Assembly (NCBI RefSeq): GCF_000331575.1
Contig: NZ_ANOK01000003.1
Span: 585,314 to 649,313 of the forward strand
Reading direction: 5' to 3'
Source: Calidifontibacillus oryziterrae
Lineage (GTDB): Bacteria; Bacillota; Bacilli; Bacillales; Bacillaceae_J
Length of the DNA: 64,000 nucleotides
Position numbers and translations under genes: made by a program. Of this stretch, positions 25,046 to 34,216 are shown piece by piece. The notes below the pieces were generated by a model that made no database searches, had not been told where the DNA came from, and saw only the letters and a program-made list of their open reading frames with translations. How positions within the stretch are numbered: the first letter of the stretch is position 1; every line of letters starts with the position of its first letter.

Positions 25046-25855
25046 ATGATATATTTAAAAAGCTTTAAACTTTCTTCCCATACCGTCAACAATCCAAATG
25101 CATATCCATACAATGTGTTCAGAAATATAGCAGGAGAAGTGTTTGTCTTTACTACCATTACAGTTTTGTATGGTAACAATGGTTCTGGCAAATCTACGCT
25201 GTTGAATTTAATGGCAAACAAACTGGATATTACAGGGGCTGAAGGATTTACTAATCAACGTGAAAACAATTACCCATTAGACTACATGATGGCCTGTTCC
25301 TATAGCCTTGGTGAAAATAAGAGTGATGGTGAGTCAGATCAAATACCACATAATAGTGTATACATCAAAAGTGAAGATATTTTATATGAGATCAAGAAGA
25401 TTCAACAAGAAGCAATTCTTAAGGAGGGCTACTTGTATCAACAATCAAAATTAGGATATACGAAGGAGCAACTGGAAAAGTTGAACCATTCTTCGCAAAT
25501 GCACAAACAAATTGAAATTATGAAGTTTGCAAATGAGAAGTATTCGAACGGAGAGACATCTATCCAGATATTTGATGAGTATCTTGTCCCAAATGGATTA
25601 TATCTGCTCGATGAACCTGAAACATCTCTTTCACCTGCAAACCAAATTCAGTTGGCGACAGAAATCAATAAACTGGCAAGATTTTTTAACTGCCAGTTTA
25701 TTATCGCGACACATTCGCCATTTATGCTAGGAACACTAGACGCTAATATTTATAATCTTGATGCTCCTCTTTTGAGAACATATAAATGGACTGAGCTTGA
25801 AAATGTAAAATTTTTCTACGACTTTTTCAAAGAACGTAAGAATGAATTTGAATAA
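25046..25855 (+). CDS. AAA-family ATPase (ABC-ATPase fold, OLD/YhaP-like)
   Basis: A 269-residue soluble ATPase. Walker A is 'LYGNNGSGKSTLLNLMANKL', the helical insert follows (about 70-165), a signature-like 'EKYSNGETSIQIFDEYL' precedes Walker B 'GLYLLDEPETSLSPANQIQL', and the switch histidine is in 'CQFIIATHSPFML'. These features match stand-alone ABC-type ATPases of the AAA_21/AAA_23 kind, several of which are phage-defence or DNA-repair components. No nuclease partner is adjacent: the next co-oriented gene is a lipoprotein 160 bases away. It lies within the segment bracketed by the duplicated haemolysin III 3' ends. Confidence 0.8.
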   Translation: MIYLKSFKLSSHTVNNPNAYPYNVFRNIAGEVFVFTTITVLYGNNGSGKSTLLNLMANKLDITGAEGFTNQRENNYPLDYMMACSYSLGENKSDGESDQIPHNSVYIKSEDILYEIKKIQQEAILKEGYLYQQSKLGYTKEQLEKLNHSSQMHKQIEIMKFANEKYSNGETSIQIFDEYLVPNGLYLLDEPETSLSPANQIQLATEINKLARFFNCQFIIATHSPFMLGTLDANIYNLDAPLLRTYKWTELENVKFFYDFFKERKNEFE

Positions 25856-26017
25856 TATCTTTTTTATCCATATTAAAACAGGTAGAGTATAAAAGGGGGC
25901 GTTACCAAATCAAGCTAGAATAACATGTTAACAAGTCAGACCTATTGCGAAAGTCAGTTGTTTGTTGCTATAGTAATATAGGTAAAATTTAAGAATATAT
26001 GTATTTGGAGGCTAACA

Positions 26018-26422
26018 ATGAGGAAACTACTTATAATTTTATTAACATTATTTATTTTGGCTTTGACTGCTTGTGGTCAAAAAGAACAAAGAACAATTGA
26101 ACTCCAGCCCTACACATTAGCTGAGTTATCAAAAATTGATCTAACTAAGATCAGTAAAATTACAATAAATAGTAATGAAACTGGAGAAAAGAAAACTATA
26201 ACTGACAAGACAGTTATAAAAACTTGGGTAGAGAATATGAATGTTGCCTATTTTATACCAGATGTAGTTCAAGAAAAAAATACAACTGATTGGACTTACG
26301 ATTTAACGCTTTATGAAGGAAATAAAAAAGTCTTTCATTTTTTACCGAACTACATCGATGATATTTACTTTAAGCCAGATGAAAAAGTAATGAAAAGTAT
26401 TGAGGATTTATATAATTCATAG
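26018..26422 (+). CDS. Small lipoprotein, unknown function
   Basis: A 134-residue lipoprotein: signal peptide MRKLLIILLTLFILALTACG with lipobox LTAC (cysteine 19). The mature part 'LSKIDLTKISKITINSNETG' and 'DLTLYEGNKKVFHFLPNYID' is a small alpha/beta domain similar in style to Bacillus lipoproteins of about 130 residues. TTTGGAGGCTAACA precedes the start. Monocistronic; a terminator-like hairpin follows. Confidence 0.75.
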   Translation: MRKLLIILLTLFILALTACGQKEQRTIELQPYTLAELSKIDLTKISKITINSNETGEKKTITDKTVIKTWVENMNVAYFIPDVVQEKNTTDWTYDLTLYEGNKKVFHFLPNYIDDIYFKPDEKVMKSIEDLYNS

Positions 26423-26454
26423 TGCTTTGCTAGCCATGCACTCAACACATTATA

Positions 26455-26503
26455 AAAACGCTTATTTTCCAAGTTTTTAACTTAGGAATAGGTGTTTTTT
26501 TCG
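26455..26503 (+). terminator. Terminator after the small lipoprotein gene
   Basis: AAACGCTTATTTTCC and GGAATAGGTGTTT pair imperfectly with G-U pairs and are followed by TTTTT. Confidence 0.5.
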
Positions 26504-26584
26504 CTTTCCCCCATCCTTCACTTCATAGTCGTTGCAATTTTTCATTCCGCTATAAATATACTTGTTCAGGAAGGAATCGACCCT

Positions 26585-27175
26585 TTAATGGGACAATTGC
26601 TTTGAATATTTTTTTTGCAGCCATAAAAATAAATTCGTAAGAAATCGTGAAATCAAAAATGCAGTAACATAGACAATTAACAGATGAAAATAGTTTGCCT
26701 TTCCGTACAATTTCAAAACACCTATGGCTTCCATACTGGGCTTAAATATGAATGCAAAAAAGCAAGCAGTTAGAAAAGAATAAAGATAATAATTTTTATT
26801 GTGGTTTAACGTCCATTGGTACACCATCATAAAAATTACAGGTACGATACTTGAATCCAATACCAAGCCTGGTAATCCAGGGATTAATGGAAAAGGGAAG
26901 TTCCAAAAACCCATATTCCTGCCATACATATCTAAATATCCAATCGTCATATGGATGCTATATCCATAAAATCCAATTAAAAAAATCTTTTCTTTATCAA
27001 TTTTGATGAGAACAAACGCTAAAGATGCTATAAATAATAAAACCATTAACCAAAATTCAAATGCAGTATAGATTGACCATTCAAGCCAATACTCAGTTAA
27101 CGCTCGATAACCATCTCTAATGGTCTTGACAATTTTATCAAATTGTTCTACACGATTATGTTCCAACGCAATCAT
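26585..27175 (-). CDS. CBO0543-family membrane protein
   Basis: A 196-residue membrane protein with five or six spans. 'GYLDMYGRNMGFWNFPFPLI' followed by PGLPG and 'FLISRFLTNLFLWLQKKYSK' match the CBO0543 group, multi-pass proteins of clostridia and bacilli with unknown function. Starts at ATG 27175. The neighbouring genes are convergent or unrelated. Confidence 0.75.
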   Translation of the reverse strand: MIALEHNRVEQFDKIVKTIRDGYRALTEYWLEWSIYTAFEFWLMVLLFIASLAFVLIKIDKEKIFLIGFYGYSIHMTIGYLDMYGRNMGFWNFPFPLIPGLPGLVLDSSIVPVIFMMVYQWTLNHNKNYYLYSFLTACFFAFIFKPSMEAIGVLKLYGKANYFHLLIVYVTAFLISRFLTNLFLWLQKKYSKQLSH

Positions 27176-27434
27176 CCTTAAATATTTCTTAAGGCTTGTT
27201 AATGAATAGGATAGTTATGTAGGGGGTATTCATTGATTCAGCCTTTATAGAAATATTTTGCGTTTTTATGGAAAATATATGTATCCTTGTAATATGAACA
27301 CCTTTTCAAATATAAAAAATTATTTCTCCTTTTCATCCCCTAGCTGCTATTTATTCGTCCGAAAGATCCTGTTTAATATCAACCACTTGGTTATAATTCT
27401 GTTCCATGATTATTACTCTTAATATGTAAAATAA

Positions 27435-28076
27435 TTAATTCAAAAGTGTTAGCACACTGAAAAAGTGCATGATGCTACCGGCAATGACGAAAAGGTGCCA
27501 TACAGCATGGTGATACTTGAATCCTCGCCAAATATAGAAAACAGCCCCAAATGTATATAACAATCCACCGATAATTAAATACGTTACCCCACTAGGCTGC
27601 ATGGCTTCTGTTAATGGCTCCCAAGCAAAAACAATTAACCAGCCCATTAACACGTATAACACAGTTGATGTGAACAAAAATTTCTTAACATAAAAGGATT
27701 TAAAGACCGTTCCACCAATTGCAATGCCCCAGACGATTCCGAAAATAGTCCATCCAACCCATCCTTTTACGGCAACAAACATGAAAGGTGTGTAAGTGCC
27801 GGCGATGAAAAAATAGATCGAACAATGGTCAAAGATTTCAAATAGGTTTTTAATTCTGCTGCCTTCAGGAAAAGCGTGCAATAGTGTCGATGATGTATAC
27901 ATGAGAAGCATAGTCGCTCCAAATATTGTGAAGCTAACGATATGCCAAGCGCTTCCGTACAAAGAAGAAAATACAATTAATATTACTAGTGCTGCAATGC
28001 TAAGAAGAACCCCAATTCCATGAGTAATAGAATTTGCAATTTCTTCGCCTTTGTTAAAAATGTGTGTGTTAGCCAT
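27435..28076 (-). CDS. Haemolysin III / PAQR-family membrane protein (YplQ-like)
   Basis: A 213-residue, seven-span protein. 'GEEIANSITHGIGVLLSIAA' and 'LLHAFPEGSRIKNLFEIFDH' with 'CSIYFFIAGTYTPFM' and the C-terminal 'KYHHAVWHLFVIAGSIMHFF' carry the S/H-x3-H, D and H-x3-H residues of the PAQR (adiponectin-receptor-like) fold, which binds zinc. Bacterial members are annotated haemolysin III but appear to be lipid-acting hydrolases. Start ATG 28076 with TAGGAGCGAGATTTA. Its 3' third is duplicated at 24548. Confidence 0.9.
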   Translation of the reverse strand: MANTHIFNKGEEIANSITHGIGVLLSIAALVILIVFSSLYGSAWHIVSFTIFGATMLLMYTSSTLLHAFPEGSRIKNLFEIFDHCSIYFFIAGTYTPFMFVAVKGWVGWTIFGIVWGIAIGGTVFKSFYVKKFLFTSTVLYVLMGWLIVFAWEPLTEAMQPSGVTYLIIGGLLYTFGAVFYIWRGFKYHHAVWHLFVIAGSIMHFFSVLTLLN

Positions 28077-28098
28077 TAAATCTCGCTCCTATTGGATT

Positions 28099-28335
28099 CT
28101 ATTGAGAGAACATATCATGTAATATACTGGTACTAAGCCCGTTTTCCACCATGGACATAATGGCATAGTCATCCCATGTTGTAAAGTGAACTTGAGGTGA
28201 AATATGGTGCTTCTCAAAAATTTCAGAGATTTCTGCTTTCGCACCCTTTTCCAATAGCATAAACGGATTGTTCAATAATTCTTTGATTGGAAACTTATCA
28301 CAATGCTCAAGCGGATGATCTTTATCAGCATTCAT
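28099..28335 (-). pseudogene. Fragment of a LysR-family regulator (effector domain)
   Basis: 78 residues corresponding to the middle of a LysR substrate-binding domain: 'FPIKELLNNPFMLLEKGAKA', 'EISEIFEKHHISPQVHFTTW' and 'DDYAIMSMVENGLSTSILHD'. The N-terminal helix-turn-helix and the C-terminal lobe are missing, and no neighbouring frame supplies them. It lies 22 bases upstream of the haemolysin III gene and is probably a deletion relic. Confidence 0.7.
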
Positions 28336-28434
28336 GAAAGCATAACAGGACTTGAAAATTCCGTGTGCCAGTTAAATTTAAAACCAGAACTAAACCTGGT
28401 ACACCTATATTTTATAACATATTTTTACCCCCAC

Positions 28435-28971
28435 TTATTTACTAATAACAAAATTAGAAATTTTTACTTCTTCCCATTCGACTCCATGGGGAGAAATATT
28501 AGAATATAAAGTTATTAACTCATTTTCTTCTATAACAGCTTTTAACAGCGGGAAATTCATTTCTTGTGGTTGTAAGTATTCATCATACAATTGTTGATAG
28601 TGTTTATCGCCACTTTCCTTTGCAGCTTTAATATATCCAACTGTATCCGGGTCTTTATCATAATTTTTATGTATCAACTTATATGAAAAAGTAGCTTCAA
28701 CCTTTCCATTCACAACTTCTTCCGTATAATCTGATAATTGAAAATCTAATAACTCATAGTATGGAGAAAAAACATTTTTACATTCTTCTTCCATATATGC
28801 GCTTATTTTTTCATAGTTCACATCATCAGTTGATCCTTTGGTATCAACGGCAATTTCATTATCATTGATTATATTATTAGCTTCTTTTTGCGCTGTGGTA
28901 GTTGCATCATTGCATGCAGTGACCACAAATACTACAAGCATTGTTATTAAGATTAATAGAATTTTTTTCAT
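28435..28971 (-). CDS. Lipoprotein, unknown function
   Basis: About 178 residues from ATG 28971 (MKKILLILITMLVVFVVTAC, lipobox VTAC); the frame is open further upstream but GGGTGG supports this start. The mature protein has 'YEKISAYMEEECKNVFSPYY', 'VEATFSYKLIHKNYDKDPDT' and 'EMNFPLLKAVIEENELITLY', a small alpha/beta domain seen in several Bacillus lipoproteins. Function unknown. Confidence 0.7.
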   Translation of the reverse strand: MKKILLILITMLVVFVVTACNDATTTAQKEANNIINDNEIAVDTKGSTDDVNYEKISAYMEEECKNVFSPYYELLDFQLSDYTEEVVNGKVEATFSYKLIHKNYDKDPDTVGYIKAAKESGDKHYQQLYDEYLQPQEMNFPLLKAVIEENELITLYSNISPHGVEWEEVKISNFVISK

Positions 28972-29316
28972 GTTATTTGCCACCCTATTTATAATAAGAT
29001 TCCTAAAATATAGAACAAAGGATATCATTACCCCGATACTAGTTTTGCTAGTAACTTGTCGAATTTCTTTGAGCTGATTATTTCGTGTGTAATGAATTCA
29101 CCGTTATATCACCCCCGCCATAATTATACAATCATCATGTCAGAATCCCTTTAGAAATCTTTACTTTTTCCTCCACTGACCTGCTCGTTAGAATAAAAGC
29201 GACTGAGGTATGTCCTCAGCAATCATTTCCCTTATAATCATTCCTTTTCCTCCTATTACCTTGACATTTTCATGGACTACATTGTAATACTAACTTACCC
29301 TGTTCGTACTAGCTCG
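28972..29316. other. Gene-free stretch
   Basis: Holds the promoter side of the lipoprotein gene, one copy of the CCTGCTCGTTAGAATAAAAG variant of the recurrent motif near 29180 and a small hairpin CTGAGG..CCTCAG. No ORF is convincing. Confidence 0.45.
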
Positions 29317-29585
29317 CTATTTTAAAACAATCGTATGTATTTTTTCATCTTGGCATATTTGCTTTAACATTTGTTTTGCTCTATAAATACGGGTTTTTAC
29401 AGTTGATAATTTTATATTTAGTACGCTCGATTTCTTTTAACGACCGATTTTTAAAGTAATATAGAGTGATTACATCTTCATATTTTTTGTATTATCATAA
29501 CATACAACCTTATTGCAATGAATTCTGCGGATACGATCAATACAATGATTTTTTGCCACTCTTTAAATCCAAGTGTTTAAAGAAC
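29317..29585 (-). pseudogene. Decayed ECF sigma factor gene, copy 1
   Basis: Pieces of sigma-70 sequence occur in different frames: 'NHCIDRIRRIHCNKVV' (region 2), then 'YEDVITLYYFKNRSLKEIE' and 'LNIKLSTVKTRIYRAKQMLK' (region 4) ending at TAG 29317. At least one frameshift separates the two region-4 pieces, and the linker is largely deleted. A homologous decayed copy is at 51751-52145. Confidence 0.65.
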
Positions 29586-29637
29586 AGTCCACATCCGAAA
29601 TACAAATTATAATTCTTAAAGTACCCGGTCGTTGAAC

Positions 29638-29676
29638 AAAAACAGCGTTACTTCATATTGAGTAACGCTGTTTTAA
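29638..29676 (-). terminator. Terminator of the methyltransferase gene
   Basis: AACAGCGTTACT and AGTAACGCTGTT form a perfect 12-bp stem (8-base loop) with T/A runs on both sides, 22 bases past the stop codon at 29698. Confidence 0.85.
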
Positions 29677-29697
29677 TATAAACCATTAATTCATAAT

Positions 29698-30402
29698 CTA
29701 TTTGTCAATTTTCAGATAGTGGGTTGCTGATGGAAGAAATCGAAATTTAGTTTCGTTAATTTTTGCACTAACGTCATTTGTATTTAATGAATCTATTAGT
29801 TTGTCTAAGTGTGGGTAAATTTCATCTTTAAAACCAACTAAAGGGTATATCAATATTAATCCGCCCTTTTTTGTAATCCTCACCATTTCATTAATTGCAT
29901 CTAAATGAAATTTAAAATCAAATTGCTCTTGATATAAGAATAAAAAGTGATTACAAAAAACTAATGAAAACGTATTATTATCAAAGGGTAAATTAGGCAA
30001 TGTTGCTGGGATATATTTTTCTTTATGTTTGTCTTTTCTATAATTATCAATAAATTGATTTAAAGAACGATTTCTAATTTCATCATGATGTTTTAGGCTT
30101 TTATAATTGTTCCATATAAAAAGATTTTCATTTTGGGATAACTTTTGAGAAGCTATATTAATTTCCTTTTTTCCAAGATCATAAATTTCTTCGCTTGTAA
30201 GTTTGTATAAAGGATCAACCGCAATAGCTTCATATTCCATTTGATTTAGTTCAGCAATAAATGAAGATGCTCCAGATGCAATATCAAGAATTTTACCTTT
30301 ACTAAACAAATCCTCTTTAAACATAAACATTTCTTTATACTCTTGGTAAGAGCGACATGTCATCGCAACTCCCGATTGAGTATACAACTCAGTTTTACTC
30401 AT
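29698..30402 (-). CDS. Class I SAM-dependent methyltransferase
   Basis: A 234-residue protein. 'GKILDIASGASSFIAELNQM' is motif I (SAM-binding glycine-rich loop), 'YEAIAVDPLY' motif II, 'NTFSLVFCNHFLFLYQEQFD' the acceptor-side motif and 'EMVRITKKGGLILIYPLVGF' motif IV region. The N-terminal 'MTCRSYQEYKEMFMF' is typical of a Methyltransf_11-like group in bacilli. Substrate unknown. Good ribosome binding site (GGAGAGTTGAGGA). Confidence 0.8.
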   Translation of the reverse strand: MSKTELYTQSGVAMTCRSYQEYKEMFMFKEDLFSKGKILDIASGASSFIAELNQMEYEAIAVDPLYKLTSEEIYDLGKKEINIASQKLSQNENLFIWNNYKSLKHHDEIRNRSLNQFIDNYRKDKHKEKYIPATLPNLPFDNNTFSLVFCNHFLFLYQEQFDFKFHLDAINEMVRITKKGGLILIYPLVGFKDEIYPHLDKLIDSLNTNDVSAKINETKFRFLPSATHYLKIDK

Positions 30403-30633
30403 TCCTCAACTCTCCATTTCTCAACTAAACTAATCTCAACTAATATGTTATTATAGGAAAAAACTGTATATTATTCAAGTTCTTTTTTGCTAACTTGCTT
30501 CGTTAGCAATAACGATTTTCATACTTTAATTAAATGTCAATCGCTCTTTCACTATAGGTGGTAAACTCGTAGCCCAAGAAGTAAAAAAACAAGTTAAAGG
30601 AACGAATTGAAGCATTAAAAGAGAAAGACATAA

Positions 30634-31146
30634 TTACTTTTCTAATGATAGAACATATCTTACATCGGTTAGCGGTTCATTATTAATTTCGAATGTATAT
30701 TCATCATGATTGCAAGTAAAACCATTCTTCTTATAAAAGTTGATTGCATTATCGTTTTCCTTTAATACCCATAAATAGCAATTGCGGAATCCTTTCGTTT
30801 TCATATCACGTAAGGCAGTATGTAATAATTGCTGCCCGTACCCTCTTCTGCAAAAATCAGGGTGTACATATATAGAAATAATTTCACCCCATTCCGAAAA
30901 TTTTTCATCTCTCGCTTTCCCAAACGCAATACAACCTACCGGTAATTCATCTTCATAAATAAGCTGTGCGGTTACAATGTTATTGCTAATCCAATTATCA
31001 AAAGCATTTACCCAAAAGTCATCTTTAAGCTCATCTAAATATTGTTGTGGCACTATTCCTTTATAAGCTGTCTTCCAACTTAAAGCGTGGATTTTGCTAA
31101 TTGATTCTGAATCTTTAGTAGTCGCCTTTTTAATTTTTACACTCAT
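30634..31146 (-). CDS. GNAT-family N-acetyltransferase
   Basis: About 170 residues from ATG 31146 (MSVKIKKATTKDSESISKIH) behind GAGATGGTG; a GTG four codons earlier is less likely. 'LPVGCIAFGKARDEKFSEWG', 'EIISIYVHPDFCRRGYGQQL' (the acetyl-CoA binding loop R-R-x-G-x-G/Q) and 'AINFYKKNGF' are the GNAT motifs. 'KTAYKGIVPQQYLDEL' suggests the common RimI/YkkB-like small-molecule or protein acetylases. Substrate unknown. Confidence 0.9.
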   Translation of the reverse strand: MSVKIKKATTKDSESISKIHALSWKTAYKGIVPQQYLDELKDDFWVNAFDNWISNNIVTAQLIYEDELPVGCIAFGKARDEKFSEWGEIISIYVHPDFCRRGYGQQLLHTALRDMKTKGFRNCYLWVLKENDNAINFYKKNGFTCNHDEYTFEINNEPLTDVRYVLSLEK

Positions 31147-31309
31147 TTTATACACCATCTCTCAAAATCTTTGAAAATATTTTTCTCTGTTGTGGCTCAT
31201 CGGTAGCATTTGTTTTTTTATTTTTCAATAAAAACTGTGTTCTATAGTGATAATCTGTAGTATCTGTTCTTTATGTTCTCTTCATTGTGATCACCTGAAA
31301 ACATACATA

Positions 31310-32743
31310 TTAGTCTTTTTCAGTAATTATTTCTCCTGTGATTGCATCAATATAGCGAAACGATTTTCCTGTATGGCGATCACATGCTTGGTACGCAAGG
31401 ATGTTGTTATTTTCTTCATAGTTTTTGTCCCAGATCAATTTAAAATCTAGATGCTTGCTGAAAATGTCATAAGCCTCTTTTTTCGAGATGGCTGCTTCAG
31501 ACGGAATATGCTGCAGTTGTTCTAGGTCAGAGCTCGGTCCACTATAATAATCTATTTGGCCTGTTTGCCGATTAACAGAAACTACTACTATTTCTGAAAA
31601 AATAGGGATGCCATGTCCGTTATGTACGTGGAAATTGAATGCTATCCTAGTGTCATTTTGTTCATCCCCGTTATCATGGACAATCAATTGCAAATATTGA
31701 TAATAATCGGGAATAATCATTTGAAGAAAGGCAATTGCTATTTGATAACATTCTTTCTGGCTAAGGGAAAGATCACCAGTTCGGTCTTTAATCCACATAA
31801 ACCTTGTTATTTTCCCTGTTTTTTTCGAAATGAAAGCTTTTACGGTATCTTCATTATGTTTTTTAAATAAGCGATCCATCGATAAATCCTTTACGTCTTC
31901 ATCGAGCGTCCAACCTTGGTCACGCCAAACTATCCCAGTTTCTTCGCCCCAATCGACTTCACGAATAACCTCCATCTCCTCAGAAATACCAATGATCTCT
32001 TCTGATGATAAATCATTCTGTACTATTGTTTCAGGTAGCGGGGGCAATGTAACGAACTCTTCCTTCTCCTTTTCATCTTCTTCATGGATGATCGTTAACG
32101 TCGGCACTAAAACGCCTGCCTTATATTTCATGAAAAATGGTTCAATCTTATATACGAGACGGAGTCCATCCTCGGTTACATTATGAATTACAGAATCTAA
32201 TCTTGTGATTATAAGCTGAAAATCGAGGCGATTTTTGACGTGTTCGCTTAGTTTTTCTTTCGCTATTAATTTTTTTGGAACTTCTGGCTCTGGTTGCAGA
32301 CCATTATACTTAAATTCAACAATCTCCCCGCGAGCGTCAACATCAACAAAACAACCTGCATCATCTAATGGTAGGTTCATCACTAATTGTTCATAGTAAA
32401 AGCGATAGGTCTTTGTTAATTTTTTCGTTTGGTAAAGGGTTAAATGCTGTAATGCATGAGGGTAATGGTCAAGCAAAAATTGTTCTGCCCGTTGTCTTAA
32501 TTCAGTTTCATCTAGAGAAGCGCTATACGCATTTTCTTTTTTCATTTCAATGGATAATCGAGTCAAATTCCCATCAAGGTCAAGTGTGAGCGAAATCCCT
32601 TCGTCATGTTGGTCATCTGTCCATGTAAACATCGCTTCCCCTTCACCATTCTCCCCTTCAAAATATTCTTCTAGGACCGGCTGAAAATGATCAGGAATTT
32701 GAACTAATGATTGTGCTCGCTCCTTTAATTGTTCTTTTAACAA
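31310..32743 (-). CDS. DUF4901 (YcdB/YcdC-repeat) protein
   Basis: About 477 residues. The frame starts with GTG 32752, but GGAGG (32753-32757) is better spaced for TTG 32743. There is no signal peptide, unlike many PepSY-like relatives. Two YcdB/YcdC-type modules are visible: 'YYEQLVMNLPLDDAGCFVDV' with DARGEIVEF near residue 130, and 'HVHNGHGIPIFSEIVVVSVN' with RQTGQIDYY and 'FRYIDAITGEIITEKD' near the C-terminus. Family function is unknown. Monocistronic. Confidence 0.75.
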   Translation of the reverse strand: MLKEQLKERAQSLVQIPDHFQPVLEEYFEGENGEGEAMFTWTDDQHDEGISLTLDLDGNLTRLSIEMKKENAYSASLDETELRQRAEQFLLDHYPHALQHLTLYQTKKLTKTYRFYYEQLVMNLPLDDAGCFVDVDARGEIVEFKYNGLQPEPEVPKKLIAKEKLSEHVKNRLDFQLIITRLDSVIHNVTEDGLRLVYKIEPFFMKYKAGVLVPTLTIIHEEDEKEKEEFVTLPPLPETIVQNDLSSEEIIGISEEMEVIREVDWGEETGIVWRDQGWTLDEDVKDLSMDRLFKKHNEDTVKAFISKKTGKITRFMWIKDRTGDLSLSQKECYQIAIAFLQMIIPDYYQYLQLIVHDNGDEQNDTRIAFNFHVHNGHGIPIFSEIVVVSVNRQTGQIDYYSGPSSDLEQLQHIPSEAAISKKEAYDIFSKHLDFKLIWDKNYEENNNILAYQACDRHTGKSFRYIDAITGEIITEKD

Positions 32744-32942
32744 GGAATCCACCTCCGCGTGGTTTTACTATATTTTAAGAGCTTCTCTACTTTATCAATC
32801 TTTTATTCTCTTTTTCAGTATTCGTGAAACCATACGGTTATTTTTGCAAAACTCCGATAGAAAATTGAACGAAGTAATGAATTGGCGCTGACATTTGCGT
32901 TTACGCGTATCACGTCACTTTAGTAATATGTGGGTATGTGAT

Positions 32943-33149
32943 TCAATCGTTATCTAAATCTCTATCGAGAAAAGTTTTGATATTTGCATTAATTCCATAA
33001 TTTTTTTCAATCAATTGTCCAACTACAGATTTGTTAATACCATTCTTCACAGCTGCTACTATTACAATATAAAGAATAAACAGGCCTACACCCCAAAGAA
33101 TAATATTAAAAAAAAGGATAAAACCTGGCACCCCAATATTTGAAACCAT
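32943..33149 (-). CDS. 68-residue single-span membrane protein, paralogue 1
   Basis: MVSNIGVPGFILFFNIILWG followed by a continued span and a charged tail ending FLDRDLDND. About 80% identical to the protein at 51357-51563. The N-terminal 'NIGVPGF-x-LFxNIILWGVG' span and the conserved 'GINKSVVGQLIEK' tail recur in both, so the family is under selection. The role is unknown. Ribosome binding site GGGGGTGAAAAG. Confidence 0.7.
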   Translation of the reverse strand: MVSNIGVPGFILFFNIILWGVGLFILYIVIVAAVKNGINKSVVGQLIEKNYGINANIKTFLDRDLDND

Positions 33150-33160
33150 CTTTTCACCCC

Positions 33161-33424
33161 CTATAACAATAAAAAAATTTTTAAGTCTTTCTTAATCGTT
33201 AGTACTTCTTGACCGTTCACCTCCACAAAAAACTTCGGTAGAAGGCTGAACACTTTTTTCGTGATGAGCGCAACTTCATCTTTCGTTTTATTCATAATCG
33301 AGAACGTTTTTGGGATTTTCATAAAACTGCCTTCAACGTAATAAACATCATTCTCTTGCTGATCCTTTACCGTAAATTTGCCACTCAGGCTGAACACCTT
33401 CTGCTTTATATAAAGTTTCTTCAC
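33161..33424 (-). pseudogene. Truncated LURP-one/YxjI-family gene (N-terminal half)
   Basis: 87 residues: 'MKKLYIKQKVFSLSGKFTVK', 'QQENDVYYVEGSFMKIPKTF', 'SIMNKTKDEVALITKKVFSL' and 'FVEVNGQEVLTIKKDL' match the first half of the tubby-like LURP-one/YxjI barrel, which normally spans about 160 residues. The sequence stops at KIFLLL, right where the paralogous 68-residue gene begins 11 bases later, so the 3' half has been lost, perhaps by arrival of that gene. Confidence 0.65.
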
Positions 33425-33494
33425 GCTGTTCCCCCTCGTTTAGGGATATTGTAATCCCTACCAATGTCCCCCAATGTACAAAGCAACCGATCAA

Positions 33495-33845
33495 TTATTT
33501 CCGCATAATTTTCTCCATCGCTTTTCCCTTTGCTAGCTCATCGATTAGTTTATCTAAATAGCGAATTTCCTGCATTGTAGGTTCTTCGATATCTTCCACG
33601 CGGACACCGCAGATTATACCTTTGATCAAAGATCGTGATGGATTTAATTGCGGAGCTTCCGCAAAGAAGGTTTCAAAGTCTGTTTTTTTTTCCAATTGAG
33701 CATCTAATTCTTCTTGGCTATACCCTGTTAACCAACGGATGATTTCATCGACTTCTGATTTTGAACGCCCTTTTTTCTCTGCTTTCGTAATATAATGGGG
33801 ATAGACTTTGGCGACACTCATTGTATAAATTTTATGCTTGGTCAT
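33495..33845 (-). CDS. DUF2200 domain protein
   Basis: A 116-residue cytoplasmic protein. '[20 protein letters not shown]' with [12 protein letters not shown], '[20 protein letters not shown]' and '[16 protein letters not shown]' are the DUF2200 hallmarks. The fold is DNA/RNA-binding-like by reputation, but no function is established. A 3' fragment of the same gene type is at 60695. Monocistronic. Confidence 0.9.
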   Translation of the reverse strand: MTKHKIYTMSVAKVYPHYITKAEKKGRSKSEVDEIIRWLTGYSQEELDAQLEKKTDFETFFAEAPQLNPSRSLIKGIICGVRVEDIEEPTMQEIRYLDKLIDELAKGKAMEKIMRK

Positions 33846-33914
33846 GATACAAGCTCCCTTCTAAGTGTTTTTTACTATAGCAAGTAAAATTGAGGAATGA
33901 AATTGTACGATTCA

Positions 33915-34172
33915 TCAAAAGGGTCTAATAATTGTCCCTATTAAATTTAAAATTCCCCCAATTACAACAAAAATAATTGCAGCTTTGATCTTTTTTCTCA
34001 ATTCATCTCTTAATTCGATTGAAAGTGTATCTCCAATATTGAGATTTTTAAAACCTTTCCAAAACCGATAAAACTGGAAAGTAGCAAAAAGATAAAGAAC
34101 TATTGCTAGTATTAACAAAAGCTTAAACCATTCCAAATAGATCATCACCCTATACTCAATTTGCAAGTCCAT
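33915..34172 (-). CDS. Two-span membrane protein, unknown function
   Basis: 85 residues (or 76 from ATG 34145): 'FKLLLILAIVLYLFATFQFY' and 'IKAAIIFVVIGGILNLIGTI' spans, with a cytoplasmic loop 'GFKNLNIGDTLSIELRDELR' between them. Neither start has an ideal ribosome binding site. Not recognised. Confidence 0.55.
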   Translation of the reverse strand: MDLQIEYRVMIYLEWFKLLLILAIVLYLFATFQFYRFWKGFKNLNIGDTLSIELRDELRKKIKAAIIFVVIGGILNLIGTIIRPF

Positions 34173-34216
34173 TTCCCATCATTCTCCGTACCAATTAGTT
34201 ACTCTTTCGTTTGTTA

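Noticed and set aside
30520..30620. Plus-strand segment GGKLVAQEVKKQVK / ERIEALKEKDIIT resembling the start of FolD
   Set aside because: About 27 residues in two frames without a start; similarity is from memory only, so it is not listed as a pseudogene.
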